Positions 1-12,323 of a stretch of DNA of 64,000 bases are shown piece by piece. The DNA is taken from the NCBI RefSeq assembly GCF_900129855.1, contig NZ_LT670819.1, positions 2,976,001 through 3,040,000 of the forward strand, written 5' to 3'. This DNA comes from Streptomyces sp. 3214.6 (GTDB lineage Bacteria; Actinomycetota; Actinomycetes; Streptomycetales; Streptomycetaceae). A program made the position numbers and the translations under genes. The stretch's first letter is position 1. Each line of letters begins with the position of its first letter. The notes below the pieces were generated by a model. The model was not told where the DNA came from. It saw only the letters and a program-made list of their open reading frames with translations, and did no database searches.

Positions 1-1457
1 AGCCGGTCGACGAGCTCGCTGGTGTGCTGCGACTGCGGGGAGGACTCCGGTACGACGGTGAGGTAGGCGGTGTGTCCGCCCGAGTCGTAGGTCACCGACG
101 TCACCGACGCGACGCCTTCGGTGCTGCGCAGGGCGGCGTCGAGGTTGTCCAGGGCGAGCCGGTCCTCGGCGCCGTCGACGCGGGTCACCAGGGTCAGCGG
201 GCCGTTGACGCCCGCCCCGAAGCCGTCCGCGAGGAGGTCGTAGGCCTGGCGGGTGGTGGCCGACTTCGGGGCGTTGCCCTGGTCGGAGGTGCCCAGGCGG
301 AGGGCGAAGGTGGGCAGGGCGAGGACGGCGATGACGACGAGGGCGAGCGCGCCGAGCAGTTCGGGGTGGCGCTCCACGAACGCCGACCAGCGGGCGGCGA
401 GGCCGGTCGGCAGCTCCGGTTGCGGCCCGTGCTCGGCGAGTCGGCGACGTTCGCGGCGGCTGAGGGCGCGCATGCCGATCCAGGACAGCAGGGAGGGCAG
501 CAGCGTCACGGAGGCGGCGACGGTGAGCACGACGGTGAGGGAGGCGGCGATCGCCACGCCGTTGAGGAAGTTCAGCCGCAGGATCAGCATGCCGAGCAGG
601 GCGATGCACACGGTGGCGCCCGCGAAGACGACGGCGCGCCCGGTCGTCGTCACGGCGTTGACGGCGGCCTCGGCGACCGTGAGCCCCCGCTTCAGCCCGC
701 GCCGGTGCCGGGTCACGATGAACAGCGCGTAGTCGATGCCGACGCCGAGCCCGATGAGCATGGCGAGCATGGGCGCGAAGTCGGCGACGGTCATGGCGTG
801 TCCGAGGAGCACGATCCCGGCGTACGCGGTGCCGACGCCGACCAGGGCGGTGGCGATGGGCAGCAGCGAGGCGGCGAGCGAGCCGAAGGCCAGGAAGAGC
901 ACAGCCGCGGCGACGACCACGCCGACGATCTCGGCGAGATGCCCGCCGGCGGACTCGGTCAGCGCGATCGCGCTGCCGCCCAGCTCGACCTGGAGCCCGT
1001 CGCCCGCGGCAGCCCTGGCGGTGTCGACGACGGCCTGCGCCTCGCCGCGGTCGATGTTCTCGGCGCGGTCCTCGAAGACGACGGTGGCGTACGCCGTGTG
1101 GCCGTCCTTGCTGATCTGTGCCCGGCCCTGGTCGTCGTAGGGGCCGGCGACGGAGGCCACGCCGGGCAGGTCGGCGATCTTCTCCAGCGTGCGGGTCATG
1201 CTCTGCTCGACATCGGCGGCGCGAACGGTGCCCGAGGCGGTGTGCCAGACGACGGTGTCGCTGTCCCCGCCGAGCTCCGGGAAGCCCTCCGTGAGCAGCT
1301 GGGTGGCGCGGCCGGACTCGGTGCCGGGGACCTCGTAGTCGTTGGAGTAGGCGGAGCCGGTGACGACGGCGGCGGCGGCCGTGCCGCCGAGGACGAGGAG
1401 CCAGAGCAGGAACGTGACGAGGCGGTTGCGTACACACCAACGTGCAAGGGCTGCCAC
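1..1457 (-). CDS. MMPL-family RND transporter, C-terminus cut by window edge
   Basis: The visible 485 codons read from a GTG at 1457, with a GGGAG ribosome site about seven bases upstream, and run off the left end. The protein opens with a membrane anchor (roughly residues 14-36) and a long extracytoplasmic loop. A run of four or five membrane helices (about residues 165-320) follows; it contains the charged GxGxDYALF-type segment typical of the MMPL/RND fold. A cytoplasmic stretch and a second periplasmic-type loop close the visible part. MMPL proteins are proton-driven exporters of lipids or lipophilic molecules at the cell membrane. The substrate cannot be told from sequence. The second membrane half lies outside the window. 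There is no close neighbour in the same direction on its 5' side that would suggest an operon. Confidence 0.9.
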   Translation of the reverse strand, partial: MAALARWCVRNRLVTFLLWLLVLGGTAAAAVVTGSAYSNDYEVPGTESGRATQLLTEGFPELGGDSDTVVWHTASGTVRAADVEQSMTRTLEKIADLPGVASVAGPYDDQGRAQISKDGHTAYATVVFEDRAENIDRGEAQAVVDTARAAAGDGLQVELGGSAIALTESAGGHLAEIVGVVVAAAVLFLAFGSLAASLLPIATALVGVGTAYAGIVLLGHAMTVADFAPMLAMLIGLGVGIDYALFIVTRHRRGLKRGLTVAEAAVNAVTTTGRAVVFAGATVCIALLGMLILRLNFLNGVAIAASLTVVLTVAASVTLLPSLLSWIGMRALSRRERRRLAEHGPQPELPTGLAARWSAFVERHPELLGALALVVIAVLALPTFALRLGTSDQGNAPKSATTRQAYDLLADGFGAGVNGPLTLVTRVDGAEDRLALDNLDAALRSTEGVASVTSVTYDSGGHTAYLTVVPESSPQSQHTSELVDR

Positions 1458-1497
1458 CGACGCGCTCCCGGGGGGTGAATTGTGGATCTTTGACCGG

Positions 1498-1517
1498 GAA
1501 CAGTCGTGAACAGTCGT
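1498..1517. repeat. Tandem 10-bp repeat upstream of the MMPL gene
   Basis: The ten bases GAACAGTCGT occur twice head to tail, and GAACAG recurs at 1528-1533. The pair lies about 40-60 bp upstream of the MMPL start, where a regulator could bind. No regulator gene is adjacent, so an operator role is inference. Confidence 0.45.
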
Positions 1518-1704
1518 GCTTGACCTGAACAGCCCGCAAAGAACGTATGAGCAATACGAGGACACTCTCGCAGGCGCCGAAGATCGTTTGACGCGTCAGC
1601 GGGTCGTTTCACCGGAGTGGGAGGCAGATCACAGGACAATAACGGCGGTGTTGTCAGGGCACGTCGGACACGTGTCACCGTCGGGCGGTCCGGTGCCGGG
1701 CGGG

Positions 1705-2016
1705 TCAGTCCGACTGGTCGCCGAACGCCATCACCATCACCCCGACGATCAGCAGCCACAGGGCGCGCCGGGTACGGCCGCGGGAGCCCAGGAGGGCGGC
1801 GAGGGCGCAGACGGCGGCGCCGAGGGCGTAGGACGTCGGGACGAGGGCCGGGGCGGAGCCGGTGAGGCGCAGGAGGGACGCGGCGAGACCGGCGAGGGTG
1901 AGCAGCGCTCCGGCGCCGGTCGCCGTCCAGCGGGCCCGGCGGGCGTCCTCGCTGCCGAACTCCTCGTCCGGGTCCTCTATGTCGCTGTGGGGTTCGGAGT
2001 CGGTTCGTGCACTCAT
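1705..2016 (-). CDS. Small membrane protein, unknown function
   Basis: This is a 103-residue protein with an acidic soluble N-terminus (residues 1-25) and three hydrophobic segments (about 31-50, 61-78 and 84-99). A basic GRTRR turn sits before the last helix. I chose the ATG at 2016, which gives the acidic N-terminus; the open frame continues upstream to 2079 but that part has no protein character. The gene is transcribed in the same direction as gatB but lies beyond the terminator-like hairpin at 2054-2084, so it is probably a separate unit. I do not recognise a family with an assigned role. Confidence 0.75.
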   Translation of the reverse strand: MSARTDSEPHSDIEDPDEEFGSEDARRARWTATGAGALLTLAGLAASLLRLTGSAPALVPTSYALGAAVCALAALLGSRGRTRRALWLLIVGVMVMAFGDQSD

Positions 2017-2053
2017 GGCGGGCGAGCGTAGCGCGTCGGACCCAGAACGCGAG

Positions 2054-2084
2054 CAGGGGTGCACCGGTTCGCGGTGCACCCCTG
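2054..2084 (-). terminator. Hairpin terminator after gatB
   Basis: A perfect 12-bp inverted repeat (CAGGGGTGCACC and its complement) encloses a 7-base loop, about 40 bp past the gatB stop. There is no T tract, as is usual for Streptomyces terminators. Confidence 0.75.
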
Positions 2085-2122
2085 GGGGAATCTCGCTCGA
2101 CTCGGGCGGGAGCCGGCGGGAC

Positions 2123-3637
2123 TCAGCCCTCGCTGACGCCCAGCTTCTGCAGGATCAGCTCCTTGACGCGGGCCGCGTCGGCCTGACCGCGCGTGGCCTT
2201 CATCACCGCGCCGACCAGGGCGCCGGCCGCGGCCACCTTGCCACCGCGGATCTTGTCGGCGATGCCCGGGTTGCCGGCGATGGCCTCCTCGACGGCGGTG
2301 GTGAGCGCGCCCTCGTCGGAGACGACCTTCAGACCGCGCTTCTCGACGACCTCGTCCGGGGTGCCCTCGCCCGCGAGGACGCCCTCGATGACCTGACGGG
2401 CCAGCTTGTCGTTCAGGTCGCCGGACGACACGAGCTGGGCGACCCGCGCGACCTGCTCGGGCGTGATGGCCAGCTCGTCCAGGGACGTCGCTGACTCGTT
2501 GGCGCTGCGCGCCAGTTCGCCCATCCACCACTTGCGGGCGGAGGCCGCGTCGGCACCGGCGTCGATCGTGGCGACGATCAGGTCCAGCGCACCGGCGTTG
2601 AGGATCGACTGCATGTCGGTGGCGGAGATGCCCCACTCGGCGAGCAGCCGGCCCCGGCGGACCAGTGGCAGCTCCGGCAGCCCGGCGCGGATCTCCTCGA
2701 CCCACTCGCGGGACGGGGCGACCGGGACGAGGTCGGGCTCCGGGAAGTACCGGTAGTCCTCGGCCTCCTCCTTCACGCGGCCCGAGGTCGTCGACCCGGT
2801 GTCCTCGTGGAAGTGGCGGGTCTCCTGGATGATCGTGCCGCCGGAGGACAGCACGGCCGCGTGCCGCTGGATCTCGAAGCGCGCCGCGCGCTCCACGGAC
2901 CGCAGCGAGTTGACGTTCTTCGTCTCCGAGCGCGTACCGAACTTCTCGGTGCCGTGCGGGCGCAGCGACAGGTTCACGTCGCAGCGCATCTGGCCCATCT
3001 CCATGCGGGCCTCGGAGACGCCGAGCGCCTTGATGAGCTCGCGCAGCTCACGGACGTAGGCCTTGGCGACCTCGGGAGCACGCTCGCCCGCGCCCTCGAT
3101 CGGCTTGGTGACGATCTCGATGAGCGGGATGCCGGCGCGGTTGTAGTCCAGCAGGGAGTGGGACGCGCCGTGGATGCGGCCGGTGGCGCCGCCGACGTGC
3201 GTCGACTTGCCGGTGTCCTCCTCCATGTGGGCGCGCTCGATCTCCACGCGGAAGGTCTCGCCGTCCTCCAGCTGGACGTCGAGGTAGCCGTTGAAGGCGA
3301 TCGGCTCGTCGTACTGGGAGGTCTGGAAGTTCTTCGGCATGTCCGGATAGAAGTAGTTCTTCCGGGCGAAACGGCACCACTCGGCGATCTCGCAGTTCAG
3401 CGCGAGACCGATCTTGATCGCCGACTCGACGCCGATCGCGTTGACGACCGGGAGCGCGCCGGGCAGGCCGAGGCAGGTGGGGCAGGTCTGCGTGTTGGCG
3501 TCCTGACCGAGTTCGGTCGAACAGCCGCAGAACATCTTCGTCTTGGTGCCGAGTTCGACATGGACCTCAAGGCCCATGACGGGGTCGTACGACGCCAGCG
3601 CGTCCTCGTACGACACCAGGTCGGTCGTGGTGGTCAC
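2123..3637 (-). CDS. gatB: Asp-tRNA(Asn)/Glu-tRNA(Gln) amidotransferase subunit B
   Basis: GatB is the kinase and tRNA-binding subunit of the GatCAB complex. The complex converts Glu-tRNA(Gln) and Asp-tRNA(Asn) to their amide forms in organisms lacking the matching synthetases. The 504-residue length is normal. The N-terminal cradle begins with the conserved GLEVHVEL stretch near residue 22, followed by cysteines in FCGCS and TCPTCLG that match the zinc site of bacterial GatB. The helical and YqeY/tail domain fills the last 150 residues and carries the GxVxG-type motif near residues 460-470. The GTG start at 3637 lies 15 bp after the stop of the small membrane gene. It is the last gene of the gatC-gatA-(small gene)-gatB operon, which ends at a strong hairpin. 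Confidence 0.97.
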   Translation of the reverse strand: MTTTTDLVSYEDALASYDPVMGLEVHVELGTKTKMFCGCSTELGQDANTQTCPTCLGLPGALPVVNAIGVESAIKIGLALNCEIAEWCRFARKNYFYPDMPKNFQTSQYDEPIAFNGYLDVQLEDGETFRVEIERAHMEEDTGKSTHVGGATGRIHGASHSLLDYNRAGIPLIEIVTKPIEGAGERAPEVAKAYVRELRELIKALGVSEARMEMGQMRCDVNLSLRPHGTEKFGTRSETKNVNSLRSVERAARFEIQRHAAVLSSGGTIIQETRHFHEDTGSTTSGRVKEEAEDYRYFPEPDLVPVAPSREWVEEIRAGLPELPLVRRGRLLAEWGISATDMQSILNAGALDLIVATIDAGADAASARKWWMGELARSANESATSLDELAITPEQVARVAQLVSSGDLNDKLARQVIEGVLAGEGTPDEVVEKRGLKVVSDEGALTTAVEEAIAGNPGIADKIRGGKVAAAGALVGAVMKATRGQADAARVKELILQKLGVSEG

Positions 3638-3652
3638 GGTGAAACTTCCCTC

Positions 3653-3888
3653 TCAGCCCAGCAGGACGTCGTCGTCGCCCAGCCGCTTCAGCTCGCGGTA
3701 GAGGATGGCGAGGCCGGTGACGATGGCGGCGGCGGACACGACGGCGTCGACCAGCACGAGTGTGTCGCTCTCGGCGCGGGCCTTCTTGACCCGCTTGGCG
3801 ACACCGATCGCGCCGAACGCCGTGGTGGCGATGGACAGATACGTACCGGACTTGGACTTCTTGAAGCCCTTGGCCTTGTTCAGTGCAC

Positions 3889-3892
<4 letters not shown>
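3653..3892 (-). CDS. Small membrane protein co-translated with gatA
   Basis: This is a 79-residue protein beginning [10 protein letters not shown]. Its GTG start at 3892 overlaps the gatA TGA by four bases (GTGA), which points to translational coupling. The N-terminus is strongly basic (residues 6-14). A weakly hydrophobic stretch covers residues 18-33, a basic turn KRVKKAR follows, and there is one clear membrane-type segment at about residues 45-66, ending in an acidic tail. It sits between gatA and gatB, so it must be made from the same message as the amidotransferase. A counterpart seems to be present in S. coelicolor at this position (recalled, not checked). I know of no assigned function and no similarity to GatCAB accessory proteins. 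Confidence 0.8.
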
Positions 3893-5391
<1,499 letters not shown>

Positions 5392-5396
5392 GGCGG

Positions 5397-5693
5397 TTAG
5401 TCCTCCCCCAGGATCTGCGGCACCTTGAAACGCTGCTGCTCCTGGGCCGGGGCGCCGGAGAGCGCCTGCTCGGGGGTGAGCGACGGACGGACCTCGTCCG
5501 CCCGCATGACGTTCGTCAGCGGGAGCGGGTGCGAGGTCGGCGGTACGTCTTGGTCGGCGACCTCACTGACGCGGGCGACCGCGCCGATGATGTCGTCAAG
5601 CTGTCCCGCGAAGTGTTCGAGCTCTTCGGGCTTCAGCTCCAGACGCGCCAGCCGGGCGAGGTGGGCGACCTCCTCGCGCGTGATGCCAGGCAT
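5397..5693 (-). CDS. gatC: Asp-tRNA(Asn)/Glu-tRNA(Gln) amidotransferase subunit C
   Basis: GatC is the small belt subunit that wraps around GatA and joins it to GatB. The 98-residue protein opens [20 protein letters not shown], the standard GatC start, and ends with the FKVPQILGE signature. It is the first gene of the gat operon; the ATG at 5693 is preceded by AGAGGAACG. The region upstream holds a TAGGAT hexamer (minus strand, 5737-5742) at a reasonable distance for a -10 box. Confidence 0.96.
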   Translation of the reverse strand: MPGITREEVAHLARLARLELKPEELEHFAGQLDDIIGAVARVSEVADQDVPPTSHPLPLTNVMRADEVRPSLTPEQALSGAPAQEQQRFKVPQILGED

Positions 5694-5736
5694 GCAGCGT
5701 TCCTCTGGGGTGGAGTGAGTGTGTGGTTTGGGCCTA

Positions 5737-5775
5737 ATCCTAGGGGGCGGTGACGCATGCCCGTGAAACGGTTTC
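5737..5775 (-). promoter_or_regulatory. Possible gatC promoter with a GAAAC/GTTTC palindrome
   Basis: On the minus strand TAGGAT (5737-5742) is a plausible -10 element about 45 bp before the gatC start. The perfect palindrome GAAACGGTTTC (5765-5775) lies where a -35 box would be. It resembles LacI-family half-sites, but no such regulator is nearby. The -35 match itself is poor, so this is a weak call. Confidence 0.3.
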
Positions 5776-5794
5776 CGCCGCTCGTCGGCTTCCG

Positions 5795-6289
5795 TCAGCT
5801 TCGGCGGCCTTCCCAGGCGTCGCTGCGCAGGAAGTGGGTGTCGTAGAGCTCCTGCACTTCCAGGAGGCTTTCGGGGGTGGTCTCGCCGAGGCGGATGCGC
5901 TGGAGGTGGCGGAAGTAGTCGAAGCGTTCCACACCCGGGGCGATCACGATCAGGAGGTCGGCGATGCTGCCCGGGGCGGTGGCGAAGGCATGCGGACGGT
6001 TCGGCGGGACGATGACGAGATCGCCGCGTTCGGCGGTGACGACGTCCTCGCCGGAGAGGACCTCCGCCTCGCCGTCGAGCAGGAAGAACATCTCGGCGGA
6101 GTTGCGGTGCAGGTGGGGCCGGGCGCCGTCGGCGCCCTCCCCGAGGGTGACGCGCACGGTGGACAGCGCGCCGCCGGACGCGCTGCTGTCGGCGAGCAGT
6201 TTGATGCCTACGGGTGCGCCGCCGAGGACCTCGGCTTCGGCGTCGCGGACGATGACGGTCTCGTCGAACTGGGGTACGAACAAGGACAT
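5795..6289 (-). CDS. Cupin-domain protein
   Basis: This is a 164-residue protein with a single cupin barrel. The first metal-binding motif reads [18 protein letters not shown] (about residues 55-75), giving two histidines and a glutamate. The second reads PNRPHAF (about residues 95-101). A C-terminal helical tail (residues 115-164) follows. Cupins of this kind bind a metal and act on or sense small molecules; the substrate cannot be inferred. The ATG at 6289 was chosen because GGGGAAACG precedes it and the N-terminus MSLFVPQF is protein-like; an upstream in-frame start at 6454 would add a low-complexity leader. It has its own promoter region with a perfect 15-bp palindrome. Confidence 0.85.
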   Translation of the reverse strand: MSLFVPQFDETVIVRDAEAEVLGGAPVGIKLLADSSASGGALSTVRVTLGEGADGARPHLHRNSAEMFFLLDGEAEVLSGEDVVTAERGDLVIVPPNRPHAFATAPGSIADLLIVIAPGVERFDYFRHLQRIRLGETTPESLLEVQELYDTHFLRSDAWEGRRS

Positions 6290-6358
6290 GACGTTTCCCC
6301 GGCTTCCTTGGTGGGCGTTCTCGGACTGGACTCGAGGCGGCAAAGCATCGAAAGAATG

Positions 6359-6373
6359 TCTAGCGCTGCTAGA
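6359..6373. promoter_or_regulatory. Palindromic operator candidate upstream of the cupin gene
   Basis: TCTAGCGCTGCTAGA has 6-bp arms (TCTAGC and GCTAGA) around three bases and lies about 70-85 bp before the cupin start. It is the only AT-rich island in the gap. The symmetry suggests binding of a dimeric repressor; which one is unknown. Confidence 0.5.
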
Positions 6374-6494
6374 ATTCAGCTGGGGCAGCGGAGTCCAAGC
6401 ACCCTGAGGCGCGGCGGCCGTCTCCCGGAGGCCGCGTGCGCTCGGCGCCTGCACCCGCTGTTCGCCACTTCGTGGCGCAGGCGAGGTGAGACCG

Positions 6495-6526
6495 CTGTCC
6501 GCCCGGGCCGAACCGGGGGCGGGCAG
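6495..6526 (-). terminator. Hairpin terminator after the RmdB-like gene
   Basis: A 10-bp inverted repeat (CTGTCCGCCC with GGGCGGGCAG, one non-Watson-Crick pair) sits 8 bp beyond the stop at 6534, with a 12-base loop. Confidence 0.65.
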
Positions 6527-6533
6527 GGAGCGG

Positions 6534-8801
6534 TCAGTCCTCGGTGGCTGCTGCCGGGAGGGCCGCCGCGGGGCGTTGCCAGCCGCGTGAGCCGCGGGCC
6601 CGCAGCCATGCCGTCGTCTCCTCGGGAGGCATCGCCGCGGCCACCAGCCAGCCCTGCACCGCGTCGCAGCCCAGGTCGCGCAGGCGTTCCCAGGTCTCGT
6701 CGTCCTCGACGCCCTCGGCGACCACCAGCAGCCCCAGGGAATGCGCGAGGTCGACCGTGCAACGCACGATCTCCGCGTCCTCGGTGTCGACGGCCAGCCG
6801 GGCCACGAAGGAGCGGTCGATCTTCAGCTCGCTGACGGGCAGCCGGCGCAGGTGCACCAGTGAGGAGTAGCCGGTGCCGAAGTCGTCGAGGGACATCTTC
6901 ACGCCGTGCCCGGTCAGCCCGTTGAGGGTGGCGGCGGCGCGCTGCGGATCCTCCAGCAGGACGTGTTCCGTTATCTCCAGTTGGAGCGCTCCCGCTGGCA
7001 CTCCGTGCCGGGCCAGCCGGGCGGCCACCGACCCGGCGAAGCCCGGTGTGTGGACGTCGCGCGGGGAGACGTTCACCGCGACCGGCACGAACAGCCCCTG
7101 GGCCCGCCACTGCGCGACCTGCGCGAGCGCCGTCTCCAGCACGTACTCCGTCAGATGCGGCATCAGGCCCGACGACTCGGCGATCGCTATGAACTCGTCC
7201 GGCGGCACCTTCCCCCGCTCCGGGTGCACCCATCGGACCAGGGCCTCCAGCCCCGCCACCTGCCCGTCGAAGCGGACCTTCGGCTGGTAGTGGAGTTGCA
7301 CCTCGTGCGCGTCGAGCGCGCGCCGCAGGTCGCCCAGCAGACCGAGCCGGTCAGGGGTGTTGGAGTCGCGCTTGGACTCGTACACCTCCACGCCCGTGCG
7401 GTCCCGCTTGGCCTGGTACATCGCCACGTCGGCCCGGCGCAGCAGGCCCTCCGCGTCGAGTGCGTGGTCGGGGAAGACGGCGACGCCGGCGCTGGCCTCC
7501 AGGACGAGCGTGAGCCCGTCGAGGTCGAGGGGCGAGCTGAGGTCGGAGACCAGGGCGCGGGCGATCCGCGCCGCCGAGGTGGTGGAGTCGGCGACGGGCA
7601 GTAAGACGGCGAACTCGTCCCCGCCGAGCCGCGCGACCTCCGCCCCGCGCGGCAGAGCGACCCGCAGCCGCTCGGCTATCTGGAGCAGCAGCCGGTCACC
7701 GGCGAGATGCCCGAGGGTGTCGTTGACCGAACGGAAACGGTCGAGGTCGATCAGCATCAGGGCGGCCCGGGCGCCGATGCGCTCGGCGTCGTCCAGGGCG
7801 GTCCAGATGCGCTCCAGGAGCCACTGGCGGTTGGGCAGCCCGGTGAGCGGGTCGCGCAGTTGCTCCTCGGCGCGGGCGCGGGCTATCCACAGGGTGGAGT
7901 CGAGGGCGAAGAGAGGGATGGCGAACAGCGGCAGCAGGATCGGCTTGGCCACGGCCACCACACAGATCAGCGGGGCGATGCCCAGCAGGGCGACCGCGAC
8001 CAGGCCCTGTCTGACCAGCGCCGTCCGGGCGACGGTGGGCAGCCCGCCGGAGCGCGGGGCGGGCAGATACCAGAGCAGGACGCGGGTGACGGCGAGGTAG
8101 GCGACGGCCACCAGGACCACCTGGGGGCCGGTGTAGACCGTCCAGCTGTCGGGGGTCCAGGGGCGCTCCACGGACGGTATCCGCCCGCAGGCCGCCAGCA
8201 GCAGCGCGCCCACGCCGATGCCGAGGATGTCCACCGCGCCGTGCAGAACCCCCTGCCGCCAGCGGTGGCGCCGGGCTATGCCGACCAGGACGACGACGGT
8301 GAGGCTGACCATGCCGGCGGGCACCCAGCCGTACAGCAGCAGGACGGCGAGGGTGAGGGCGGCGCCGGAGCCGGTGCCGCCCCACCAGCGGGCGCGGCCG
8401 AGCAGGACCAGGTGGCCGACGATCACGCCGGCCAGCACGGCCAGGGCCCAGCCCACCGTGCCGGACGGGAAGAGGGCGTGGTTGTCGGTGAAGGCGCGGT
8501 AGAAGCCGGCGCCGAGGGCGAAGCCGGCCGCCGCGACGACGGCGGCGGGCAGCGCGGGCCAGGACAGCTGCCGGTCGGATTCGGCGTCGGGCAGCCCGGG
8601 GTGCGGGGCGGCGGAGGCGCGGTAGTTCAGGGTGGGGTGCGGCGTTGCGTTGAGGGGCGCGCGCTGCGGTGCGGTGTGCGGTACGTACTCCTGTGCGCCC
8701 GGATGTCGCCCGGAGCGCGCCGTCCACCTCTCCCACCAGACGCCGGCGACGCGGCGTCGGCGCAGCCGTGAGTCCGGGGCGGCGCTCTCGGTCGGTTCCA
8801 T
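6534..8801 (-). CDS. rmdB: Membrane GGDEF-EAL protein, c-di-GMP phosphodiesterase (RmdB-like)
   Basis: The 755-residue protein has a hydrophilic N-terminal 80 residues, then about eight membrane helices (residues 85-305), then GGDEF and EAL domains. The GGDEF motif is intact at 393-397. The RxxD inhibitory site normally just upstream is missing (the aligned residues are PRGA). The EAL motif is at 519-521, and the metal and catalytic residues of active phosphodiesterases are all visible (NVS, LEITEH, DDFGTGYSSL, LKIDRSF, AEGVE). In S. coelicolor the gene beside ligA is rmdB (SCO5495), shown to be a c-di-GMP phosphodiesterase affecting development; the same position and layout support orthology. 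I chose the ATG at 8801, preceded by AGAGGGACGGGA, over an in-frame start 12 codons upstream. Signal degradation at the inner membrane is the likely role. Confidence 0.9.
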   Translation of the reverse strand: MEPTESAAPDSRLRRRRVAGVWWERWTARSGRHPGAQEYVPHTAPQRAPLNATPHPTLNYRASAAPHPGLPDAESDRQLSWPALPAAVVAAAGFALGAGFYRAFTDNHALFPSGTVGWALAVLAGVIVGHLVLLGRARWWGGTGSGAALTLAVLLLYGWVPAGMVSLTVVVLVGIARRHRWRQGVLHGAVDILGIGVGALLLAACGRIPSVERPWTPDSWTVYTGPQVVLVAVAYLAVTRVLLWYLPAPRSGGLPTVARTALVRQGLVAVALLGIAPLICVVAVAKPILLPLFAIPLFALDSTLWIARARAEEQLRDPLTGLPNRQWLLERIWTALDDAERIGARAALMLIDLDRFRSVNDTLGHLAGDRLLLQIAERLRVALPRGAEVARLGGDEFAVLLPVADSTTSAARIARALVSDLSSPLDLDGLTLVLEASAGVAVFPDHALDAEGLLRRADVAMYQAKRDRTGVEVYESKRDSNTPDRLGLLGDLRRALDAHEVQLHYQPKVRFDGQVAGLEALVRWVHPERGKVPPDEFIAIAESSGLMPHLTEYVLETALAQVAQWRAQGLFVPVAVNVSPRDVHTPGFAGSVAARLARHGVPAGALQLEITEHVLLEDPQRAAATLNGLTGHGVKMSLDDFGTGYSSLVHLRRLPVSELKIDRSFVARLAVDTEDAEIVRCTVDLAHSLGLLVVAEGVEDDETWERLRDLGCDAVQGWLVAAAMPPEETTAWLRARGSRGWQRPAAALPAAATED

Positions 8802-9012
8802 TCCCGTCCCTCTCACAGCCGGCGGTGCCCACGCCACGCGGCCCGTTGCCCGACAACCCCGGGCGGCGCCGCGTTGGAAAGCCCTTCCCCTTGCTCACCA
8901 GGAACACAGGGATGCCCCGACCGCAGCTGGGCACGGCAGGCGCACATATCAACAGTAGGCCGCAGAAGGCTTCCACGGGCAGCGGTCGTCGACGGTTGCC
9001 CGAATGCGCCCC

Positions 9013-9052
9013 GGCCACCCGTATGCATCTGGTATGCGCCGATCGGGTGGCC
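9013..9052 (-). terminator. Hairpin terminator after ligA
   Basis: GGCCACCCG and CGGGTGGCC form a perfect 9-bp stem with a 22-base loop, beginning about 18 bp past the ligA stop. Confidence 0.55.
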
Positions 9053-9070
9053 TTCAACCGCCACTGTTCG

Positions 9071-11278
<2,208 letters not shown>

Positions 11279-12286
11279 TTACTCTGGGTTGTCCGCGAGG
11301 GATCTCGCCGCCCGGACGCAGTGGGCGAGGGCCTGGCGGGCGTACGCGGGGGAAGCCCCCGCGAGGCCGCACGTCGGCGTGAGCGTGACCGCCTCCGTGA
11401 GAAGCCCCGGTTGCAGCCCCAGCCTGCGCCACAGCGTCCTGACACCCATGACGCTACCGGCAGGGTCTGACAATGCGGAGTCCGTGCCGGGCACGACACC
11501 GGCGAACAGCCGGGTGCCCGCTTCCACCGCCTCACCGATCGCGTCGTCGTCACGTTCGGTGAGCAGCGAGAAGTCGAAGGAGACCGCCGCCGCACCGGCC
11601 CGGCGCAGGAGCGCGAACGGGACGTCGGGGGCGCACGAGTGGACCACGACGGGGCCGTCGCCATGCACCCCGACGAGGTCCCGGAGCGTCGACTCCACGA
11701 TCTGCCGGTCGACGGCGCGGTGGGTGCGGTAGCCGCTGGCGGTCCTGACGTGGCCGCGGAGCACGGCGGTGAGGGACGGCTCGTCGAGCTGGAGCACGAG
11801 CCGGCCGCCGGGTACGCGGCGACGGACCTCGGCGAGGTGGTCGCGCAGGCCCTCGGCGAGGGAGCCGGCCAGGTCGCGGCAGGCGCCGGGGTCGCCGAGC
11901 ACGGCCTCGCCGTTCTTCAGCTCCAGCGCGGCGGCGAGCGTCCAGGGGCCGACCGCCTGCACCTTCACCTGTCCCTCGTAGCCCTGGGTGAACTCCTCCA
12001 GCGCGTCGAGGTCCTCCCCCAGCCAGGACACGGCCCGCCTGGTGTCCCGTCCCGGCCGGTCGCCGAGCCGCCAGCCGCTGGGCTCCACGCGCGCGTACAG
12101 CTCGACGAGCAGGCCGGCGGTGCGGCCGATCATGTCGGCGCCGGGTCCTCGGGCGGGCAGTTCGGCGAGGAACGGGAAGTCCTCGAAGGACCCCGTGACG
12201 GTCTTGGCGGTCTCACGGGCGTCGCCGCCGGGCATCGAGCCGATGCCGGTGGCTCCGCCGAAGCTGAACTGAGTGCTGTTGCTCAC
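11279..12286 (-). CDS. MetE/UROD-fold protein (cobalamin-independent methionine synthase C-domain-like)
   Basis: This is a 335-residue TIM-barrel protein of the MetE C-terminal superfamily. Zinc-ligand motifs are visible: HSCAP (about residues 218-222) and the late TPTCGLAG (about residue 305). The phosphate- or substrate-binding start GIGSMPGGD is near residue 16. It lacks the MetE N-terminal domain, so it may be a stand-alone methyltransferase working with another methyl donor or a corrinoid protein. The real reaction is unknown. It precedes ligA by 15 bp. Actinobacteria commonly keep such a gene next to ligA (recalled). Confidence 0.8.
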   Translation of the reverse strand: MSNSTQFSFGGATGIGSMPGGDARETAKTVTGSFEDFPFLAELPARGPGADMIGRTAGLLVELYARVEPSGWRLGDRPGRDTRRAVSWLGEDLDALEEFTQGYEGQVKVQAVGPWTLAAALELKNGEAVLGDPGACRDLAGSLAEGLRDHLAEVRRRVPGGRLVLQLDEPSLTAVLRGHVRTASGYRTHRAVDRQIVESTLRDLVGVHGDGPVVVHSCAPDVPFALLRRAGAAAVSFDFSLLTERDDDAIGEAVEAGTRLFAGVVPGTDSALSDPAGSVMGVRTLWRRLGLQPGLLTEAVTLTPTCGLAGASPAYARQALAHCVRAARSLADNPE

Positions 12287-12323
12287 CCCGGAAGCCTACG
12301 TACACATCCGCGGGGAGGCGCCG

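Noticed and set aside
24..1478. 484-residue plus-strand open frame at the left end
   Set aside because: It is the mirror of the MMPL gene. Its composition is Gly/Arg/Asp-rich without hydrophobic pattern, whereas the minus strand gives a clear transporter.
5773..5807. CCGCCG...CGGCGG hairpin as a terminator for the cupin gene
   Set aside because: One arm lies inside the coding end and the stem is short with a long loop.
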